This document shows, in pieces, positions 17,283 to 26,383 of a stretch of 64,000 nucleotides of DNA. The stretch comes from Phycisphaerales bacterium (GTDB lineage: Bacteria > Planctomycetota > Phycisphaerae > Phycisphaerales > SM1A02), in assembly GCA_030748575.1 (NCBI GenBank), contig JASMLR010000002.1:151939-215938 (forward strand), written 5' to 3'. Positions within the stretch are counted from its first letter, which is position 1; the number at the start of each line of letters is the position of its first letter. Made by a program: the position numbers and the translations under genes. Under the pieces are notes generated by a model. It was given only the letters and a program-made list of their open reading frames with translations, was not told the origin of the DNA and ran no database searches.

Positions 17283-18923
17283 ATGATGACACTGACAGCA
17301 TGGACTGAAGCAACCCCGCCGCTGGACGGGCCCGCGGTGCACCTTCCATTGATGCTGGCGTTCGACTGGACCGCTGCCTTCACGCTGCTGGCCGGCATTC
17401 TCGTCGGCGGTGTGTGTGGGGCCGTGGCGCTCAAGCTGATTGCAGGCAGTGTGGTCACCGCCGCGCGGACGGAGGCGGAGACCCTCAAGTCGGCCGCTGC
17501 GTCCGAGGCCGAGGCGGCCCGGCAGAAGGCCGAACTGGACGCCGAGCGGGCCGCCAAGGCGAGGAAGGACGAGGTTGACCGCGAAGTCCGCGAGGCCCGC
17601 AACGAAGTCAAGGCCCAGCAGGAGCGACTCTCCAAGCGGGAAGACGCCTTGGAGGAGGCTCAGGCACGTCTAGCCAGCCGCGAGTCCAAGCTTGATTCTC
17701 GGCAGTCCAAGGTGCAGAACCGGGAGAACGAGGTCGAGTCCAGGGCAACCGAGGTGGAGGCCAGGGACGCGGAGATCACGACCCGATTGGCCGAGGTCGC
17801 CGATCTGAGCCGCGAGGACGCCCGGGCGCAGGTGCTCGAGCGGGTCGCCCAGGAGTCGGAGGAGGAGGCCGCGGGGCTCAAGCGACAGATTGTCGAAGCG
17901 GCCGAGTCCGATGCCAAGCGTCAGAGTCGAGAGATCACGACCATGGCGATCCAGCGATTCGCCGCCGAGCACGTGGCCGACTCGACCGTGCGGTCCGTCA
18001 AGATTCCTTCCGACGACCTGAAGGGGCGGATCATCGGACGCGAGGGACGCAACATTCGCGCCATCGAGCGGGCCACGGGGGCGGACATCCTCGTTGACGA
18101 CACGCCGGGTGTGATTTCGGTGTCGTGCTTCGACCCGATTCGCCGCGCCATTGCGGGCGAGTCGCTGGCGCGGCTCGTCGCAGACGGTCGGGTACACCCC
18201 TCGCGCATCGAGGAGATTGTCGAGACCGTCAAGAAGGACATGGAAGAGCGGGTGCAGGAGAAGGGCAACGAGGCGGTCGTCGAGGCGAAGATGCGAGGTC
18301 TGCACCCGAAGATTGTCGAGGCGATGGGCAAAATGCACTTCCGCACGAGTTTCGGCCAGAACGTGCTGCGGCACTCAATCGAGGTCGCGTTCCTGAGCCA
18401 GGCCATCGCCGACCAACTCGGGCTGGACGGCGCTATTGCCAGACGGTGCGGATTCCTGCACGACATCGGCAAGGCGATGGACCACGAAATGGAAGGCGGA
18501 CATCCGGCGATCGGTATGGAGTTCGCCCGGCGATTCGGCGAGACGCGGGAGGAAGTACTCAACGCGATCGGCGGCCACCACGGTGATATCCCCTCGACAT
18601 CCCCGTACACGCCGATCGTCATGGCGGCGGACGCTGTGTCAGGGGCGCGGCCCGGGGCTCGTCGGGAATCGATGGAGCTCTACATCCAGCGGCTCAAGCA
18701 ACTCGAAGACATCGCACGCCAGAGCGGGGCGGTTCGTGAGGCCTATGCAATTCAGGCTGGGCGGGAAGTCCGGGTCATCGTGGATTCAGGCCGCGTCAAC
18801 GACGACGAGGCATTCATCATTGCGGACAAGATCGCTCGGCGTGTGGAGGACGAAATGACCTTCCCGGGCGAGATCAAGGTGACCGTCATGCGCGAGACCC
18901 GCGCCGAAGCGACGGCCCGCTGA
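17283..18923 (+). CDS. rny: Ribonuclease Y
   Basis: The 546-residue protein has an N-terminal membrane segment (about residues 26-50), a long coiled coil rich in Glu, Lys and Arg (about 55-230), a KH RNA-binding domain (GRIIGREGRNIRAIERATG), and an HD nuclease domain with LHDIGKAMDHE. That order is diagnostic of RNase Y, the membrane-tethered endonuclease that starts mRNA decay. ATG 17283 (or 17286) follows GGGAGGG by seven bases. It is followed by efp after 16 bases. The preceding leader can form a long structure, which is notable for an mRNA-decay gene. Confidence 0.95.
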   Translation: MMTLTAWTEATPPLDGPAVHLPLMLAFDWTAAFTLLAGILVGGVCGAVALKLIAGSVVTAARTEAETLKSAAASEAEAARQKAELDAERAAKARKDEVDREVREARNEVKAQQERLSKREDALEEAQARLASRESKLDSRQSKVQNRENEVESRATEVEARDAEITTRLAEVADLSREDARAQVLERVAQESEEEAAGLKRQIVEAAESDAKRQSREITTMAIQRFAAEHVADSTVRSVKIPSDDLKGRIIGREGRNIRAIERATGADILVDDTPGVISVSCFDPIRRAIAGESLARLVADGRVHPSRIEEIVETVKKDMEERVQEKGNEAVVEAKMRGLHPKIVEAMGKMHFRTSFGQNVLRHSIEVAFLSQAIADQLGLDGAIARRCGFLHDIGKAMDHEMEGGHPAIGMEFARRFGETREEVLNAIGGHHGDIPSTSPYTPIVMAADAVSGARPGARRESMELYIQRLKQLEDIARQSGAVREAYAIQAGREVRVIVDSGRVNDDEAFIIADKIARRVEDEMTFPGEIKVTVMRETRAEATAR

Positions 18924-18939
18924 GCAGGAGCAAAGCGTC

Positions 18940-19512
18940 ATGCCCATCAAGGCGACCGATCTGAAGAAGGGACAGGCGTTGATCTTTGACGGCCAGTTGC
19001 AGGTGGTGATCGACACCGATCATGTCAAGCCGGGCAAGGGCCCCGCCTACGTTCAGGCCAAGATGAAGAATGTCGACACAGGCACCATCAAGACCAACCG
19101 AATCAATTCCAGTGACAAGCTGGAGGATGTGTCGATCGATCGGCGGACCATGCAGTACCTCTACGATTCGAGCGGCCACGGGAAAGGGCCGTTCGTGTTC
19201 ATGGACGGAGAGTCTTTCGACCAGATGGAACTGGACGGCGATCTCCTCGGCAGCATGACCAACTGGCTGGTTGAGAATCTTGAGTGCGTCGTGATGGTGT
19301 TTGAAGGTCGCGCCCTCGGCGTCGACCTGCCCCCATCCGTTGAGTTGGAGATTACGGACACGACCCCGCAGCCCAAGGGTGCGACAGCCACGAATCAACT
19401 CAAGGAGGCGACGGTCGAGACCGGTGCTCGCGTCCGCGTGCCGCCCTTCATCGAAACCGGCCAACGCGTCAAGATCAATACGGAAACGGGCGAGTACCTC
19501 GGGAAGGCCTGA
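18940..19512 (+). CDS. efp: Elongation factor P
   Basis: The 190-residue protein has the three-barrel EF-P layout. The N-terminal KOW-like domain carries the tip loop HVKPGKGPAY, with the lysine that is modified in many bacteria. The C-terminal OB domain ends with the signature PPFIETGQRVKINTETGEY. EF-P relieves ribosome stalling at proline runs. AGGAG lies nine bases before ATG 18940. It sits between rny and rsmA in one probable transcript. I see no dedicated EF-P modification gene nearby. Confidence 0.95.
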   Translation: MPIKATDLKKGQALIFDGQLQVVIDTDHVKPGKGPAYVQAKMKNVDTGTIKTNRINSSDKLEDVSIDRRTMQYLYDSSGHGKGPFVFMDGESFDQMELDGDLLGSMTNWLVENLECVVMVFEGRALGVDLPPSVELEITDTTPQPKGATATNQLKEATVETGARVRVPPFIETGQRVKINTETGEYLGKA

Positions 19513-19519
19513 GGGGGCC

Positions 19520-20320
19520 GTGCAGCGGCTCTCGGACATCAAGGCCATGCTCGCCGAGCGGGGACTCCGGCCGAGGCGTCGATTCGGGCAGAACTTTCTG
19601 CACGATCACAATCTTCTTCGGCGTCTCGTGGACGCATCGGGCGCCGGTGAGGGCGATCTGGTCCTTGAGGTCGGCCCGGGAACCGGGACGCTGACGGAGA
19701 CGTTGCTTGAGCGGGGCTGTGAGGTCATCGCCGTGGAACTCGACCGGGATCTTGCGGACCTGGTTGCCGATCGGGTGGGCGATCAGATCACCCTGATCCG
19801 TGGCGACTGCCTTGGCGGCTCGCGGAGTCTGGCGTCGCCCGTTGTGGAGGCCATCGGTGGCCGGCCGTTTTCACTGGTCGCGAACCTCCCGTACCAGGCG
19901 GCGAGCCCGCTCATGTCCGAATTGCTCCTGCATCATCCGAACTGCGCTGGGCAGTGGATCACGATTCAGCAGGAGGTTGCGGACCGGCTGACCGCGATGC
20001 CGGGCGAGCCCGCGTGGGGGCCGCTGGGTGTCATTGTGCGTTCCATGGCCGACGTGCAGCAGATTGCGTCGCTGCCTCCAAGCTGCTTCTGGCCTGCGCC
20101 GAAGGTTCGCAGCGCCATGGTGGCGGTGGTGCCGCACTCGGACCGGGGCGAAGACCCGGCAGGGTTCGCCGCCTTTGTGACCAGGCTGTTCACCACGCGT
20201 CGCAAACAACTCGGCGGCGTGCTGGGGCGGGAGGTCGTTCAGTCGGTGGGTGTGGATCCACAGTGGCGGTGCGAGCGATTGGACATCGAGACGCTGAAGC
20301 GGCTGTACAAGGCGGTGTGA
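19520..20320 (+). CDS. rsmA: 16S rRNA (adenine1518/1519-N6)-dimethyltransferase
   Basis: The 266-residue protein matches KsgA/RsmA. FGQNFLHDHN begins the fold, VLEVGPGTGTLTETLL binds S-adenosylmethionine, and NLPYQAASPLM is the catalytic NLPY motif. The C-terminus has the FxPxPKV-like segment CFWPAPKVRS. It dimethylates two adenines near the 3' end of 16S rRNA. The start is GTG 19520, with a GGGGG stretch just upstream that overlaps the efp stop. The longer frame from 19301 lies inside efp. Confidence 0.93.
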   Translation: MQRLSDIKAMLAERGLRPRRRFGQNFLHDHNLLRRLVDASGAGEGDLVLEVGPGTGTLTETLLERGCEVIAVELDRDLADLVADRVGDQITLIRGDCLGGSRSLASPVVEAIGGRPFSLVANLPYQAASPLMSELLLHHPNCAGQWITIQQEVADRLTAMPGEPAWGPLGVIVRSMADVQQIASLPPSCFWPAPKVRSAMVAVVPHSDRGEDPAGFAAFVTRLFTTRRKQLGGVLGREVVQSVGVDPQWRCERLDIETLKRLYKAV

Positions 20321-20337
20321 TTGCGGGGCGCCTCTGC

Positions 20338-20348
20338 GGGGGGGGGGG
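20338..20348. repeat. Run of eleven G
   Basis: An uninterrupted G11 run lies between the convergent rsmA and lptD stops. Such runs are slippage-prone, but here it is outside any gene. Confidence 0.85.
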
Positions 20349-20363
20349 TGCCGGGGGGCTGGA

Positions 20364-20392
20364 GGCCCGCGTCAGGTCGTTGAGGCCGGGCC
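20364..20392 (-). terminator. Possible terminator hairpin at the lptD 3' end
   Basis: GGCCCG (20364-20369) pairs with CGGGCC (20387-20392), which overlaps the lptD stop codon. The stem has six pairs with a long loop and no U-run, so support is weak. Confidence 0.3.
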
Positions 20393-23300
20393 TAGAACTT
20401 CGTGTTGGCCAGCCGGATGCCGCCGGTGGTTTCGCCACGGATCTGGTCGTACTGGATGTAAATCGCCAGATCGAAGTCGGCGAGGCGCCGCGTGAGGGTC
20501 GCTGCGACGGACTGGAAGTCGTCCTCGGAGAAGTTGTACTGGGGGCGGACCGCGATCGCGTAGGTCTTTGAGATCTCGTAGGTCGCCGGGAAGGTCAGCA
20601 GTTGGCCCTTGGCGGCCTGGACGGAGCCCGGGAAGGCCGCTTCGTAGGCGCCCGGAACGCCGAAGTACCGGAAGCCGACACCGGTGGAGAACCGTGGCGA
20701 GTGATCGATGTTCATCGCGACCGCGGCTCGAGTGAGTCGGCCGAGGTCGAAGTCCCAATTCCCCTCACCGGTAAACGTGAGGGCTTCGGCGGGGCGGAAA
20801 TCGAACGAGCCGTCCATGAAGTTCCCGAAGGACGAATACAACGGGTTGGCGTCGTACCACCGCGGCGTGTACCACCGTCGCGTGGCGTCGGACGTGCTGA
20901 ACGTCGCGGCCAGGCTGGTCGTCAACCAATCGACGTCATACCACCGTCCCGCGCCACCACGCTGGGTCTGGAGACGGTGCCTGACGCCGACCTGCACCGC
21001 GCCGCCCCGGCTTGTTGCGTCGACGAGCGGGTCGTAGTCCGGCACGTCCAGCGGGTTGAAGTTGGCCCCTGAAATCCATGCCTTGGCCCAGGGATCCATG
21101 AGGATGCGGAGCCGGTTGATTCCCAGCGTCTCGCTGCGAACATCGTTGTAGATGCGCTGCATCGATGTGGTTGCGTGGACACCGATCCCGCCGATCCCGC
21201 GAAAGTCCGAATCGTCAGCACTCGGCACGGCAACGGAGTCATCATTCTGAATGAAGCCCTGGACCTGCGCCGTTGCAAATGGTGTGACTTGAACGGGGCC
21301 CCACGCGAGCGGCATCGTGAACTCGTGCATGCTGGTGACGCGTGTCGACCAGTTCGATCCGATGCCCCGCTGCGCGAGCGCCGCGGAGATGTCGTCGCCG
21401 GGGTTGAACACGACGTTGGGGCCCTGGAACACATTGGTGTTGATGCCGTTTTCGGCCGCGGTGCCGTCCGGGATGACCGCCTTGAACCTGCTGAACGAGA
21501 TCGAACCATTCCAGGTCACGGTGTCAAAGAGGTCCTTGCCGAACTTGCGGTAACTCGCCTTCGGAAACTCATCCAGAATGAAACCCTGCGAGGCAAGCAG
21601 CCAACTGTTCGAGACGAACTGATTCAGGGAGTAGTCCGCGAGCAGCGACAGCGATGAGTCACTCTTGTCATTGCTGAGATAGAGACTGGTCTCGAACTCG
21701 CGGCGGTTCCTGAACTCGTCCTCCCGCCAGGCGCTCATGAAGGTCGGGTCCGAGATCCATGAAGCCTGCGCCTGCAGGTTCCAGTCGTTGCCCAGGGCAA
21801 TGCGATCCTCAAACTGAAGAAACCCACGCCAGGTTTCGGGCACCTGCTGGGTCAATCCTGTGCTGAGTCGTTCCTCGACACCGGTGTTGTCGTGGACGCC
21901 CCACATGTTCAATCTGCCGTGCTCGCCCGGGCGGTCCCAGGACCATCCAAGTCCGAGGGCCGGGCCTCGCTTCGTGTATCCCGAAGTTTCGAGCGTCAGG
22001 TCATCCTCTTCCAGAGGATCCAGGCCGAGCAGCATGGGCAGATCCCACTTCAGTTCGATGCCGAGGCCTCGGTAGTTCTCGAAACTGGTCGCCTGACTTC
22101 GGAGTGGCATGCGTTCGGCATACCCCTTGAACCACGGCCAGTAGAAGAAAGGCACGCCCCCGGCCTCAAGTGTGTTGTGCTCGCCCGTCACGAGAATCCG
22201 TTGCTCGCTGGTGGTCCCATCAGGCCGAACGGTTCCAGGGACCTGCGTGATCGTGGCCGTGCTGCTTCCGATCGAGAGCGTGGGCACCGCAAACGACGAG
22301 GCCGACAGCCGCACATCGCTTCCCGACCATTGGTCAGAGGCAAGTTGGCGCAACTCGGATGCCCGAGCGTAGACCGGCACGCGGCGTTCGCGGTCATAGG
22401 TCCGAAGGACCGCGTCCAGCATGACGGCCCGGTCGGTGACGAAGTCGTAGTACATGCGTTGACCGCGAACGACATAGTCCTCACGATCAGACTCTGCGAT
22501 GACGGCGCCTTCGAGATACACGCCGCGGACGTCATCTGCCGAGAGCGAGTCTGCTGCTTCAGCGAGCGATGAAGGCGCGGCATACAGCACGGCTCGCTCG
22601 GCCGAGAGCCGCAAGGCGCCCAGAGCGTCGCCGCGGGCTGCGGGTCGGTAATGAATGACGACATTGCCGTCGGCCAGGACGGTCGATTCGACCTCGCCCG
22701 CGTCAATCGTGACGTGGTCCCCGCTGAACGAGACGGTGGCGCCAGGCCGGCGGAGCCAGGGCTGCGTGTCGCCCACAGCGCGAACCGGGGCCGAGGCGGC
22801 CTCTGGGATGGAGCCGCCCGGTACCGGGACGAAGGCGGCGGGGCCCTTCGGAGGCGGGACGACGGTGGGCATGGTGGCCAGCGGTGGGGGGCTCTGCTGC
22901 AGGCTTGCCACATAATCCGCCAGGCGATCATCGGCCTGCTGGAGCACGTGGGAGAGTTGCCGTGGCCGCTCGGGCGTCATGAGGGCCGTGTCGATGACGG
23001 TGTCGCCGCGGATCGAGCCCACGACCAGCAGGTTGCGGCCCGAGGTGCCCCGGCCTACCCCCGCCGTCGTGGATGCGGCCTCGGGAATCCAGACCGCCAC
23101 CTGTGTGACCAGACCGTCCTTGCTTGGAATGCGGTCAATCCACAGGGCCATTCGCGAGGCTTCGAACGACCAGCCGGCGAGTTCAAGACGCACGTCCCCC
23201 TGAACCAGGAGCCTCTGCGTGGTATCTCGACGCCAGTGCCACCCCCGCAGGGCGCGAATGGTGAGGTCGCCCTCGCGAGCCTCCACCGGGAGGACCAGAC

Positions 23301-23502
23301 CGCCCAACGTCTGGCCGCTGCGGGCCGGAATGGGCGGCGGCCCGGCGGTGTTCATGGCGCGTGCGGAACCCCCGAGAAGGCCTCCGCCGAGCACCCCGGT
23401 CAGGAGTGTGGTGGCGACCAGTCGCCGCGGGTTGGAGGCGGGTCTGCCGTGCACGGCCCGGACGATACCCCGACGTCGCGCAGGACGCCACTCCGGGGCC
23501 AC
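20392..23502 (-). CDS. lptD: LptD/OstA-like outer-membrane beta-barrel protein
   Basis: The 1036-residue protein has a hydrophobic export signal near residues 28-49 (LVATTLLTGVLGGGLLGGSARA). An OstA/LptA-like beta-jelly-roll part follows (about 260-430, with RILVTGEHNTLEAGGVPFFYWPWF). Then comes a long barrel rich in alternating Trp, Tyr and Arg, ending in GGIRLANTKF. This order fits LptD, which inserts lipopolysaccharide into the outer membrane. The sequence is divergent, so the call rests on layout. The start GTG 23502 overlaps the ftsY stop (TAGTG); GTG 23454 would give a tighter signal peptide. It is last in the ribH-nusB-ftsY operon. Confidence 0.7.
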   Translation of the reverse strand: MAPEWRPARRRGIVRAVHGRPASNPRRLVATTLLTGVLGGGLLGGSARAMNTAGPPPIPARSGQTLGGLVLPVEAREGDLTIRALRGWHWRRDTTQRLLVQGDVRLELAGWSFEASRMALWIDRIPSKDGLVTQVAVWIPEAASTTAGVGRGTSGRNLLVVGSIRGDTVIDTALMTPERPRQLSHVLQQADDRLADYVASLQQSPPPLATMPTVVPPPKGPAAFVPVPGGSIPEAASAPVRAVGDTQPWLRRPGATVSFSGDHVTIDAGEVESTVLADGNVVIHYRPAARGDALGALRLSAERAVLYAAPSSLAEAADSLSADDVRGVYLEGAVIAESDREDYVVRGQRMYYDFVTDRAVMLDAVLRTYDRERRVPVYARASELRQLASDQWSGSDVRLSASSFAVPTLSIGSSTATITQVPGTVRPDGTTSEQRILVTGEHNTLEAGGVPFFYWPWFKGYAERMPLRSQATSFENYRGLGIELKWDLPMLLGLDPLEEDDLTLETSGYTKRGPALGLGWSWDRPGEHGRLNMWGVHDNTGVEERLSTGLTQQVPETWRGFLQFEDRIALGNDWNLQAQASWISDPTFMSAWREDEFRNRREFETSLYLSNDKSDSSLSLLADYSLNQFVSNSWLLASQGFILDEFPKASYRKFGKDLFDTVTWNGSISFSRFKAVIPDGTAAENGINTNVFQGPNVVFNPGDDISAALAQRGIGSNWSTRVTSMHEFTMPLAWGPVQVTPFATAQVQGFIQNDDSVAVPSADDSDFRGIGGIGVHATTSMQRIYNDVRSETLGINRLRILMDPWAKAWISGANFNPLDVPDYDPLVDATSRGGAVQVGVRHRLQTQRGGAGRWYDVDWLTTSLAATFSTSDATRRWYTPRWYDANPLYSSFGNFMDGSFDFRPAEALTFTGEGNWDFDLGRLTRAAVAMNIDHSPRFSTGVGFRYFGVPGAYEAAFPGSVQAAKGQLLTFPATYEISKTYAIAVRPQYNFSEDDFQSVAATLTRRLADFDLAIYIQYDQIRGETTGGIRLANTKF

Positions 23503-24425
23503 TACTCCTCGCCGAAGAGTCCTTCCACGAACTGTTCCGGATCGAATGGCGTGACGTCCTCGGGCCGCTCGCCCACGCCGATCAACTTGAGCGGGATCCC
23601 CAGTTCGCTGGCAATGGCCACGACGATGCCGCCCCGGGCGGTGCCGTCCAGTTTGGCCAGAAAGATGCCTGTCAGGTCGATGGCGTCCGTGAATTGTCTG
23701 GCCTGCACCAACGCGTTCTGCCCCTGTGTCGCGTCGAGCACGAGCAGGACTTCGTGCGGAGCGTCCGGGATTCGCTTGCCCAGCACGCCGCGGATCTTCT
23801 CAAGCTGGCGCATGAGCCCGCCCTCGGTATGCATACGCCCCGCGGTGTCGACCAGCAGGACGTCCACATTCCGGGCGAGGGCCGCATCGACCGCGTCCCA
23901 GACGACAGCCGCTGGGTCGGCCCCTTCGGCGCCCCGGATGAGGTCCACGTCGAGCCGCTCGGCCCAGGTGGCCAACTGCTCCACCGCAGCAGCGCGGTAG
24001 GTATCGGCGGCGGCAAGCAGCACCGAGCGGCCGTCGCTTCTCAGGGCGTGGGCGATCTTGGCCACCGAGGTGGTCTTTCCAACACCATTGACGCCGGCCA
24101 CCAGCACAACGAGGGGCCCGGATGTCACCTCGGCCATCGGCACGGGTGAGCCGAGCCGCGCGCGGAGGCGGTCCTTCAGAAAGTCGACGGCATCTTCGCC
24201 GCGTTCCATCTTTCCGGCCGAGGCGTCCGCTCGAAGTTCGGCAATGATCTCGGACGTGGCAGTCGGCCCGACGTCCGCTTGAATCAGGTGGGATTCGATG
24301 GCATCGATCGTGGCATCATCGAGACGCCGCCCTCTGAGGAGGCTCGTCAGGGATCCGCCCATCGCTGCGCGGGTGCGGCCCAGCCCGCGTTTGATGACGC
24401 CCAGTGTCGATCGAAGGAAGCCCAC
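23502..24425 (-). CDS. ftsY: Signal recognition particle receptor FtsY
   Basis: The 307-residue protein is a compact FtsY with a short N-terminal region and an NG GTPase domain. Motifs are GVNGVGKTTSVAK (P-loop, G1), DTYRAAAVEQL (G2 region), LLVDTAGRMHTE (G3) and FLAKLDGTARGG (G4/G5). It docks ribosome-SRP complexes at the membrane and hydrolyses GTP together with Ffh. The acidic A domain seen in E. coli is missing, which is common outside Proteobacteria. It lies six bases after nusB and overlaps lptD by one base. Confidence 0.95.
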   Translation of the reverse strand: MGFLRSTLGVIKRGLGRTRAAMGGSLTSLLRGRRLDDATIDAIESHLIQADVGPTATSEIIAELRADASAGKMERGEDAVDFLKDRLRARLGSPVPMAEVTSGPLVVLVAGVNGVGKTTSVAKIAHALRSDGRSVLLAAADTYRAAAVEQLATWAERLDVDLIRGAEGADPAAVVWDAVDAALARNVDVLLVDTAGRMHTEGGLMRQLEKIRGVLGKRIPDAPHEVLLVLDATQGQNALVQARQFTDAIDLTGIFLAKLDGTARGGIVVAIASELGIPLKLIGVGERPEDVTPFDPEQFVEGLFGEE

Positions 24426-24431
24426 CCCGCG

Positions 24432-24860
24432 TCAGTCCAACTGCTCGACGGGAGGAGGGGTCTCGAGTCCGTGCCAGTACCGGTCCAGAACGCCGTTGAC
24501 AAACCGAGGGGAGTCCTCGGTGCTGAACTCGCGGGCCAGTTCGACCGCCTCGTCGATGACCACGCGGGGCGGCGTGCGTTTGGATCGGATCTCCCAGGCC
24601 GCGAGCCGGATGAGCGAACGATCGACACGGGGCTGCCTGTGAATGGGCCACTCCGTCATGAGCGGTCCGGTGGCCTCATCGGTTTCGGTGCGGGCCCCCC
24701 AGGCATCCTCGGCGAGCGCCATGGCGGCATCGATCAGTTGGGGGGGCACGTCGACCGCGGCCAGCCCCGCTCGAACGCTCGCCATGTCGTCATCACCGCC
24801 AGCATCAAACTGGCACAGGGCCAGCAACGCGCCTCGGCGTATCTCATGCAGGTCGTTCAT
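24432..24860 (-). CDS. nusB: Transcription antitermination factor NusB
   Basis: The 142-residue protein begins MNDLHEIRRGALLALCQFD and continues with VDRSLIRLAAWEIR and TPPRVVIDEAVELAREFSTEDSPRFVNGVLD, split here as two blocks. The second block (about residues 98-128) is the most conserved part of NusB. NusB binds boxA RNA with S10 during rRNA antitermination. Start ATG 24860 overlaps the ribH stop by ATGA, so translation is coupled. The ribH-nusB pair is a widespread bacterial arrangement. Confidence 0.92.
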   Translation of the reverse strand: MNDLHEIRRGALLALCQFDAGGDDDMASVRAGLAAVDVPPQLIDAAMALAEDAWGARTETDEATGPLMTEWPIHRQPRVDRSLIRLAAWEIRSKRTPPRVVIDEAVELAREFSTEDSPRFVNGVLDRYWHGLETPPPVEQLD

Positions 24861-25351
24861 GGTGTGACCGCCGTCCGCATGGCTCGGATCAGGTTCGCCT
24901 GGGTGATGGCCGCTGCCATGGCTTCGGCACCCTTGTTGCCCCGCGCCCCTCCGGCACGCGCCGCCGCCTGAGCCGCGGTGTCGCACGTCAGCAGCCCGAG
25001 CGAAACGGGGATGACGTGTTGCACGGAGAACGCGGCGAGCGACTGGCAGACGGCCTGGTTGATCCATCGGTCGTGGGTCGTCTCGCCACGAATCACGCAG
25101 CCAAGCGCGACGATGGCATCGACGCCGGGGTGCACATGTTCCCGAACCGCTGCAACCGAGACTGCCAACTCCCAGGCCCCGGGGCACGTGAGGCACACCA
25201 GATTGTCTGGCAGGCCCCCGGCCTGCAGAAACGTCTCTGTGGCGCCGCTCAGGAGTGGGCCGGTGACATCCCCGTGGTAGGACGATGTCACGACGGCCAC
25301 GCGAAGGTTGGTGGCATCGAGGTCAGCGGATTCTTGGCGATACTCGGGCAT
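24857..25351 (-). CDS. ribH: 6,7-dimethyl-8-ribityllumazine synthase
   Basis: The 164-residue protein condenses the pyrimidine intermediate with dihydroxybutanone phosphate in riboflavin synthesis. Visible landmarks are VAVVTSSYHGDVTGPLL, CPGAWELAVSVAA (the family G-[SA]-[WFY]-E segment), ALGCVIRGETTHDRWI with the catalytic His, and PVSLGLLTCDTAAQAAAR with the phosphate-contact region. Start ATG 25351 begins the homologous part. The other rib genes are not in the window. No FMN riboswitch fold is apparent in the 86 bases up to the divergent gene. Confidence 0.93.
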   Translation of the reverse strand: MPEYRQESADLDATNLRVAVVTSSYHGDVTGPLLSGATETFLQAGGLPDNLVCLTCPGAWELAVSVAAVREHVHPGVDAIVALGCVIRGETTHDRWINQAVCQSLAAFSVQHVIPVSLGLLTCDTAAQAAARAGGARGNKGAEAMAAAITQANLIRAMRTAVTP

Positions 25352-25437
25352 GTGCGGGGGGGATCGTGGCTTCGCCGCGACCGAGGGGCTATCGTACCGC
25401 GCACGCTTCTCGGTGGACAGCGAGGGAACCACAGTCA

Positions 25438-26376
25438 GTGCGTCGAACCTCGAATCAACATGTCGCATGGACCGTCGCGTACGCCGCTGCGTGCAATGCG
25501 GCACTGACCGTTGTCCTGACGCGGCATCTTGGCTCGGGGGCGACGCTGCTCTGGGGCGAACTCCCTGCGATGCTGGCGATTCCGGCCGCCGCCGGCGCTG
25601 CCGTCGGCCTGGTCGGGCACGGCGCCACGCTCAACAACCTTCTGGATCGTCACCGCGACGCCGCCGTTACGGGCGCGGCGCCCCGGTCGGCCATCGGGCC
25701 GGATGTCATTGTGCTGGTCGGGTCGTTGATTCTGGCCGTCATGATGTCTGCGGTGCTCGGCCCAGATGCGACGTGGGTCGTCATTGTGCTTGCGAGTCTG
25801 CTGCTCTTTCACAGCGCTGTGGCCCGGTTCATTCCCGCTATCGGGCTGGCGGTGCCCGGGGCGCTCATGGCAGGCGCCATGCTCGTGCCGGACTGGCGGA
25901 TGCCGATGCCGCTTGCCGTGTGGCTTGCCATGTCGATCGGCGTGCTCGGCGCGATCGGCGTGCACATTCTCGGAGACAAGCGGCCGGTGTTGTCGGCCCG
26001 CGCGTTGCTGATGGTCGTGATGATGTGGATTGTGATGTCGGGTGTCGTGCTGGGCCTTCGCGGCGCGGTGGAGGCGAGCATGTGGCCTGAGGGGATGTCG
26101 ATGGTCGTCCTGGCGTGGCCGCTGCTGGCCGTGCTGCTGCTCGGCGTGGCACTTCGATGGACGCTTCCTCGGGCGAGTGGCCGGCGGGACGCGGCGGACC
26201 GGGCCGTTCGCGTGCTTGCGTTGTGGCAACCCCTGATCGGCGCAGCGTGGTGTCTGAGCGTCGGCGCAGAAGCCGCCGCGGCGGTGTTCGGAGGGATCTG
26301 GGTGCTGGGTCTGGCCGTCTCTGCCGGAAGTCGGGACCTGATGCGACTTCCCGCGGGCAGCGAAGCCTGGCGATAG
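25438..26376 (+). CDS. UbiA-like polytopic membrane protein (possible prenyltransferase)
   Basis: The 312-residue protein has about eight membrane segments. Between the first two or three is NNLLDRHRD, which fits the NxxxDxxxD prenyl-diphosphate motif of the UbiA superfamily and is followed by TGAAPRSAI at the place of the usual RPLPSG. Further on, LGDKRPVLSARAL resembles the second aspartate motif but has only one acidic residue. The family call is therefore tentative, and the enzyme may be diverged or inactive. Start GTG 25438 is the only suitable in-frame codon after the divergent ribH promoter area. It ends seven bases before the convergent ftsI stop. Confidence 0.45.
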   Translation: MRRTSNQHVAWTVAYAAACNAALTVVLTRHLGSGATLLWGELPAMLAIPAAAGAAVGLVGHGATLNNLLDRHRDAAVTGAAPRSAIGPDVIVLVGSLILAVMMSAVLGPDATWVVIVLASLLLFHSAVARFIPAIGLAVPGALMAGAMLVPDWRMPMPLAVWLAMSIGVLGAIGVHILGDKRPVLSARALLMVVMMWIVMSGVVLGLRGAVEASMWPEGMSMVVLAWPLLAVLLLGVALRWTLPRASGRRDAADRAVRVLALWQPLIGAAWCLSVGAEAAAAVFGGIWVLGLAVSAGSRDLMRLPAGSEAWR

Positions 26377-26383
26377 GGGGCCG

